The notes under the pieces were generated by a model, which had not been told where the DNA came from, did not search any database, and saw only the letters and a program-made list of their open reading frames with translations. This document shows, one piece after another, positions 59,540 to 64,000 of a stretch of 64,000 bases of DNA. Numbering within the stretch: the first letter of the stretch is position 1; each line of letters begins with the position of its first letter. The DNA is from Aplidium turbinatum (taxonomy: Eukaryota; Chordata; Ascidiacea; Aplousobranchia; Polyclinidae), in the NCBI GenBank assembly GCA_918807975.1, contig OU964931.1, positions 12,596,251-12,660,250 of the forward strand, given 5' to 3'. Made by a program: the position numbers and the translations under genes.

Positions 59540-60438
59540 CAGCGTTGCCAGATGGGGAAATAGGATACCAAATAAAAAAAATCTGGTGAAATTTAGAGGT
59601 CTTTGGTTCCACGCTTTTTCACCTTGGAACCAGACAACGTTTTGGTGAAATCTGGTGAAATATTTACGACTCAAGATTTTTCAAAATTTTTAAAACTTTT
59701 TAGCAAAAAAATATCTGTTTGTGCAGAAAACGTTTTGCAAGAGGTTTGCGCATGCGTGATGGCAGTGTGTTGCAAGTTCAGAGTTACCAATTTGCGCTCT
59801 TCAATCAATCTTTTGAATCTGACAACAGCACTGTACCAGCAATCGTGTAGCTTTTGCCACTGGCATGGTTGCAGGCAGTGGCGAGACAATGCTTTTTGGA
59901 GAATTTATTTTACTAAAAAACTGGCCAAAAAGGCAAGTTTTATATTTAAAATTAGTGAAGGAGGTAGTTTTTTGCCCAAAAACTAGAAGTTTATCAACAT
60001 CTGTGACCTTACATAGGCTACACAAGTACACATGCATACAGTGGCCACTTAATTGTTTCATTTTTATTGATATCCTGTGCAGGATATGCATAAGTCTTTC
60101 AAATTTTTACCCTAATTTCAAAGCCCTACTACTTTCAAAACCCTAGCAGTAAAAGTTTCCGCTTTTAAAGTAAAAACAACAACTTTTTTGGTTAAGAACT
60201 TTTGATGTTTATACTGATAATTGTGACTGCTACAGTTATAATCCGTGTATGCAATGTGTGACAAAACATATGTTTTGCATATTTGTTTCATTTTAGTCTT
60301 GTGTCTCAAAAACTATTTGTATTTTTAGGCCAAATTGCTTATTTAGGGTGTTTTAAATATCTGGTGAAATTGAAAGCAATCTGGTGAAATTTTAGTTACT
60401 TTTTGGTGCCAAGCAGCTTCCAGCATCTGGCAACGCTG
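59540..60438. mobile_element. Non-autonomous hAT-like element, nested
   Basis: Inverted ends CAGCGTTGCCAGAT match at both sides, with a perfect 8-bp duplication GATCTGGG (59532-59539, 60439-60446). The interior carries ATCTGGTGAAAT repeats near both ends. No transposase recognised in 899 bp. Confidence 0.9.
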
Positions 60439-60570
60439 GATCTGGGTTTTTTTGATCACATCTGGGTTTAAAGTTTTTTTTTTCAAATCTAGGTTTTTCT
60501 GTTTGTAACTTTTCTTTGACTCAAAAAGTTGATTATACAGCTCAACATACAATCCAAAACTAGCACAAAC

Positions 60571-60960
60571 ATGATGGCTTTCTTGAGAAAAGGCATCAGC
60601 AGCATATTAAACCAGTGGGAAGTGCTGGTTTTGTATGTTCAGTCTCAATGTAAAACTGGCAAGGTTGATGATGCAAAACGGATTTATGATGCACTTGTTA
60701 ATCGTGGAACAAAGTATAATTATGCTCGTTTTTTTGCAATATGTTCTTAAAAAGGTAACAGTGTCAACCTGGAATTCCATTGTGAGCATTTTCGTCTTCA
60801 CAAGTTATATTTTATGGTTTCTATAGAATATAGAAATATTTTGAGTCTCTTCATCAGAGAAGATTACATCATGCACAGAAAATTAGGAGAAATAGATCCA
60901 AGCAACGCTGAAAATCATAGGAACATGTCAGCTGTGCACCTTGGTGGACAACCACAACCA
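60571..60960 (+). pseudogene. hAT transposase fragment
   Basis: Frames reading FLRKGISSILNQWEVLVLY, then LSLFIREDYIMHRKLGEIDP, resemble the middle of hAT-type transposases related to vertebrate BED/MYM-associated genes. A frame shift near 60750 separates the blocks. Confidence 0.6.
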
Positions 60961-61278
60961 CAATGGCCCTGTTGGAACAGGAACCCCATTTGTTTTTGTA
61001 TGTAGTTATATGCCATAATAACTACCAACATAAGTAGGCTATGTATATTTGTACAGCCTAATTATATATAGCCTACGTGTTACTATTTACAGATTTCTAA
61101 GGCTTCTATGTAATGATATAAAGTGGTTTTAAAGCACATACAGGTACTTTTAGCTGCTTTACTACATATTTTCTACACCTGGGTTTTCTTTGCCTCATCT
61201 GGGTTTTTTTGAACACACAATCTAAGTTTATTGAAAATTTGTCGCTGGCATCCCTGGTGATAAGTGTCTACCGTGGTA

Positions 61279-61668
61279 GCCACTTTAACAAGTCGAAATT
61301 CTGCCACTGAAATTGATTAGAATGCAACCGCCAACCAATCAGAAAATGTTATAAGAGGCTACCGTCCAATTGTGAGCCTTCTCGCACTCATCCAGAGATT
61401 TAATGCTTGTTTTGAAGTTTATTTGGTAATTACGGAAGAAAAAGAGCAATAGCAGTAGTGGGAATCGAACCCGCGTCAATGAAATGACTACTTTCTATCC
61501 CTAACCCTAACCCCTAAGCCAACCAGCTGACAAAAAATCCATCACTTAATTTGCTTTCTATCATCTTCTTTTCGCCATTTTTTACGTCACTTAAACCGTA
61601 GCTTGTGATTGGTTAGCGGTTTCATTCTAATCAATTTCAGTGGCAGAATTTCGACTTGTTAAAGTGGC
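61279..61668. mobile_element. TA-flanked MITE with long inverted repeats
   Basis: Terminal inverted repeats of about 65 bp begin GCCACTTTAACAAGTCGAAA and lie between TA dinucleotides (61277-61278, 61669-61670), a Tc1/mariner-like arrangement. Inside, on the minus strand at 61451-61535, is a tRNA-like unit with GGTTCGATTCCC. Confidence 0.85.
61451..61535 (-). repeat. tRNA-like SINE head of the second family, in a MITE
   Basis: The minus strand carries a perfect B box GGTTCGATTCC preceded by AGTCATTTC, as at 14636-14726. The A-box half has been replaced or blurred by TTAGGG-like repeats, so transcription is doubtful. Confidence 0.55.
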
Positions 61669-61670
61669 TA

Positions 61671-62855
61671 CCGTCTACCGTCTCTGCCTGACTGGACACT
61701 GGTATTGACTTGAGTGTTGGGAGGGACTTATCAGTTAGCACTTGGGAAGTTGGGTGTGTACGGACTGGCTAATACCAAAAACACCCCAGATCAACAATAG
61801 GTAGTTTAAAAGATTGAATGTGTTAATTTTTCTTATCTGATTGTTTGGAATTACTTGTATGGCTGATGGGATAGTAGCCTGACAAAGTTTTTGTTGAACA
61901 AGAACAAAAGCATTTTGAATTCAGCAGGCCACGGTGGGACTACATACTTTAACCAAGTAGAGGTAAATATTTAGGTATGGACACAGAGCTTCGAAAACAC
62001 AGTCCTCCAGTTGGCCATTTGATCGTAACATGTTTAACAGTTGATTTTTATTTCTGACCACAGCAAAAACAATACCTGTAGGCCTACAGGTCAACAAAGC
62101 AAAAGTAGAGGCGAACGTTAAAATGCCAAAAAGCAATTGTTAAACTGTGCTTGTGACCAAAATAAGTTATTAATTTAAAAGAAATTTGGCATGGCCGCAA
62201 CACTTTCGAAAAAAATTTAAGGTGGAACATGTGAGTGTAAACTTGGCATGGATAGTATAACTGTAATTTGTATGCAGCAGCCTGCAACATATTTTATTGT
62301 GTGCTTTCGTAAATCTTCCAAACTTAGTTACACCGTTGCACCCTTGTATGCATTTTTTTACTGATTTGAATCTCTAAAATTTTAATAATACCTTGATTGA
62401 TTCTAAAAGCTACCTGTACCATACCTTAGGTTTTACATAGCCTAACCAACGGCAGGTTAAATGTTAAAAACTGTAAACCATAGCATTTGAAGCTATGGTC
62501 CCCTTATCACTCAAACATGAAGGTTGTAAAATTTATTTTTTTAGCTGCTCAAGTTGCTGGTTTTTTAACAGTGAAGAAAAGCTGGGTTAATAGCATCATA
62601 CGGTAAATCATCTGTTTCTGTATTGACTTCATCATCATCATAATCCATCGTCGATTTGTTCCCCACTAGTGGGGGTGGCCGATTGCACAGTGCCAGCACA
62701 TTAGCACAATGCTTGATAAAACATTGGTTTGACATAACTCAGGAGTGCCTATTTTGACAAATCACTTGGTGATTCAAAATACGAGAAGCTTGCTAAAAGA
62801 TTGTATTTTTGCTGCTTTTAGATGTTTTTTGCATTACTGTGCCATTTTAATCGGC
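61671..62855. other. Intergenic, nothing recognised
   Basis: No domain-bearing frame or repeat ends seen. Confidence 0.4.
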
Positions 62856-62859
62856 TGTC

Positions 62860-64000
62860 TTTAAATGTAGCAAACGTAGCAAACCTAGCAAACCTCGCAA
62901 ACCACAAGGTTGCCAGATGGTATTTTTTTTAATTTTTTTTGTTTTATTCCTTGGCGTTTTATTTATCGAGTGCATTTTTTTTTAAACCCTTTTGATTATG
63001 TTATTTGTTTAGTGTTGATGTCTTATTTTTATCAGTAAAAAGATATCAAAATCTCTGCTTTGTTGGTTATGGTTAGTTTTGATATATATAAATACGTTTA
63101 AAGCAATGCCTTTGCGATCAACATTTGTGAGATGTTGAAACTTGAAAGGTAATATTAACGATCAACATTTGTGAGATGTTGAAACTTGAAAGGTAATATT
63201 AACGCAATTCATATTTGGTAGTCAGACATTCGAGAATCAGTACTTAATCCCTTAGACCATGGTTGGGTGAGTTCACTAATCAGTGGTTCTCTAAAAACCG
63301 GGCTGCAGACGATAAATAAATCTTAACTTTTGCAGGTGACCGTAGTTCCTGGGCTACGCCGTGTGACACAAAAGGAAGAAGTTCCTAATGACAAGTTTTT
63401 GTGTGTGTTTAGAATGTAAGGAATATTTTGTAAACGAAACCGGTTTTTCCAAAAGTTTTGGTCATTTGAAGTGTGTTTAAAATGCCTATATGCTTTGGCT
63501 CCTTTTTGGGCTACGGTACTTGCAAAAAAAATTGGTTTGAAATGTGTTTTTAGCTGAGTAATTTTTTGGAATCTGGCAACTTTACAAAGTTTGCTTCTTT
63601 AAATATAGCAAACCTAGCAAACCCGCAAATCTTGAGAAAGGTTTCTACAATTGATGGCCGATGAGGTTTTCAACTGTTCATAGTTTGCACCAAATAGATA
63701 GGCCTAGACTACAGACAACCTTATCATTACTTGCTGCTAGTCTAAATCTATCTTCTTTAGGGAGACTATGAAAACCTATTGCGGTAGGCTTTCAAATGCA
63801 GAAACCTTCTCAAGCTTTGCGAGGAATTCGGAGTTTGCGACATTTAAAGACGCCCGCTGAGAAAACCTCATAACACAAAAAATATTTTCCCGTAATTGTA
63901 CAAATGTACAAACCTTGTGAGGTTTGCGAAGGTTTGCTACATTTAAAGAAGCAAACCTTGCAGAGTTGCCAGATTCCACAAAATTACCCAACCAAAACAC
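62860..64000. repeat. Cluster of GCAAACC repeats with GTTGCCAGAT ends
   Basis: The motif TTTAAATGTAGCAAACCTAG recurs in variants near 62865 and 63600, and inverted near 63835 and 63945. GTTGCCAGAT occurs at 62908 and 63968, and inverted near 63573. The arrangement suggests two or more partial, partly inverted copies of one hAT-like repeat. The window ends inside it. Confidence 0.5.
63116..63203 (+). repeat. 44-bp tandem duplication
   Basis: Two identical adjacent units of 44 bp (63116-63159, 63160-63203), each starting GATCAACATTTGTGAGATG. There are only two copies, so it is a simple recent duplication. Confidence 0.9.

Larger units (their letters stand above)
59504..61256 (+). mobile_element. 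Decayed hAT element, outer copy
   Basis: Left GATGCCAGCGCTAGGTTTTT and right end (reversed CAGGGATGCCAGCGAC) form a plausible inverted pair, and flanking GTGAGAAA/GTGATAAG agree at six of eight positions. A broken hAT transposase lies inside, and another hAT-like element (59540-60438) has inserted near its left end. Boundaries are approximate. Confidence 0.55.

Noticed and set aside
61495-61522. Telomere-like CCCTAA repeats
   Set aside because: Only a few units within a tRNA-like repeat; too short for an internal telomeric array.
63116-63203. CRISPR-like repeat
   Set aside because: Only two directly adjacent units with no spacers, in animal DNA; a plain tandem duplication.

Overview
This is animal nuclear DNA: AT-rich, intron-bearing and dominated by transposable elements. 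The sequence alone does not fix the species. An intron-rich ShK-trypsin gene, tRNA-derived SINEs and hAT, pogo and Ty3/Gypsy elements suit an invertebrate, perhaps a tunicate or another marine deuterostome, but that is inference. No bacterial operon, CRISPR array or rRNA gene was seen.

Only one host gene is well supported. It occupies 35665-43763 on the plus strand in nine exons with matching splice phases. The predicted 563-residue product is a secreted trypsin-like serine protease: signal peptide, two ShK domains, a Pro-rich linker, a dibasic stretch and an S1 catalytic domain. A pair of exon-like segments at 44990-45905 may belong to another gene (weak).

Left third (1-17.7 kb): a tRNA-derived SINE (265-555); an hAT-like element (1217-2409); a Ty3/Gypsy element (2453-6901, minus) with identical 179-bp LTRs and a 5-bp target duplication; and an unusual short LTR element (7171-10651, minus). 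The short element carries one long frame encoding Gag, a protease-like region and a CNBP-like array of zinc knuckles, with no reverse transcriptase or integrase. After it come a perfect 170-bp inverted repeat (12538-12906), a nested hAT pair (13.2-14.3 kb), SINE fragments and a decayed LTR related to the 7-10 kb element (17.3-17.7 kb).

Middle (19-35 kb): hAT-like elements with 8-bp target duplications (19300-20712, 20968-24420, 31053-32481, 32497-34294). The last two sit side by side, their target duplications sharing one base. There are also two large fold-back repeats (25.3 and 26.0 kb) and several copies of a short palindromic repeat. The stretch 26.4-31.0 kb shows nothing recognisable.

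Right third (44-64 kb): several non-autonomous DNA elements, then a 7.1-kb Ty3/Gypsy element (47430-54535, plus) with identical 250-bp LTRs. Its primer-binding site is complementary to its own LTR, which suggests self-priming. A pogo-type DNA element (51457-53182) has inserted into its integrase region, and the LTR element lies directly beside a decayed pogo transposase (54541-55920). More SINEs, hAT-like and TA-flanked elements fill the rest.

The most unusual object is the Gag-only LTR element with the CNBP-like zinc-knuckle tail. Its LTRs differ at one position in 593, so it moved recently, presumably using another element's enzymes.
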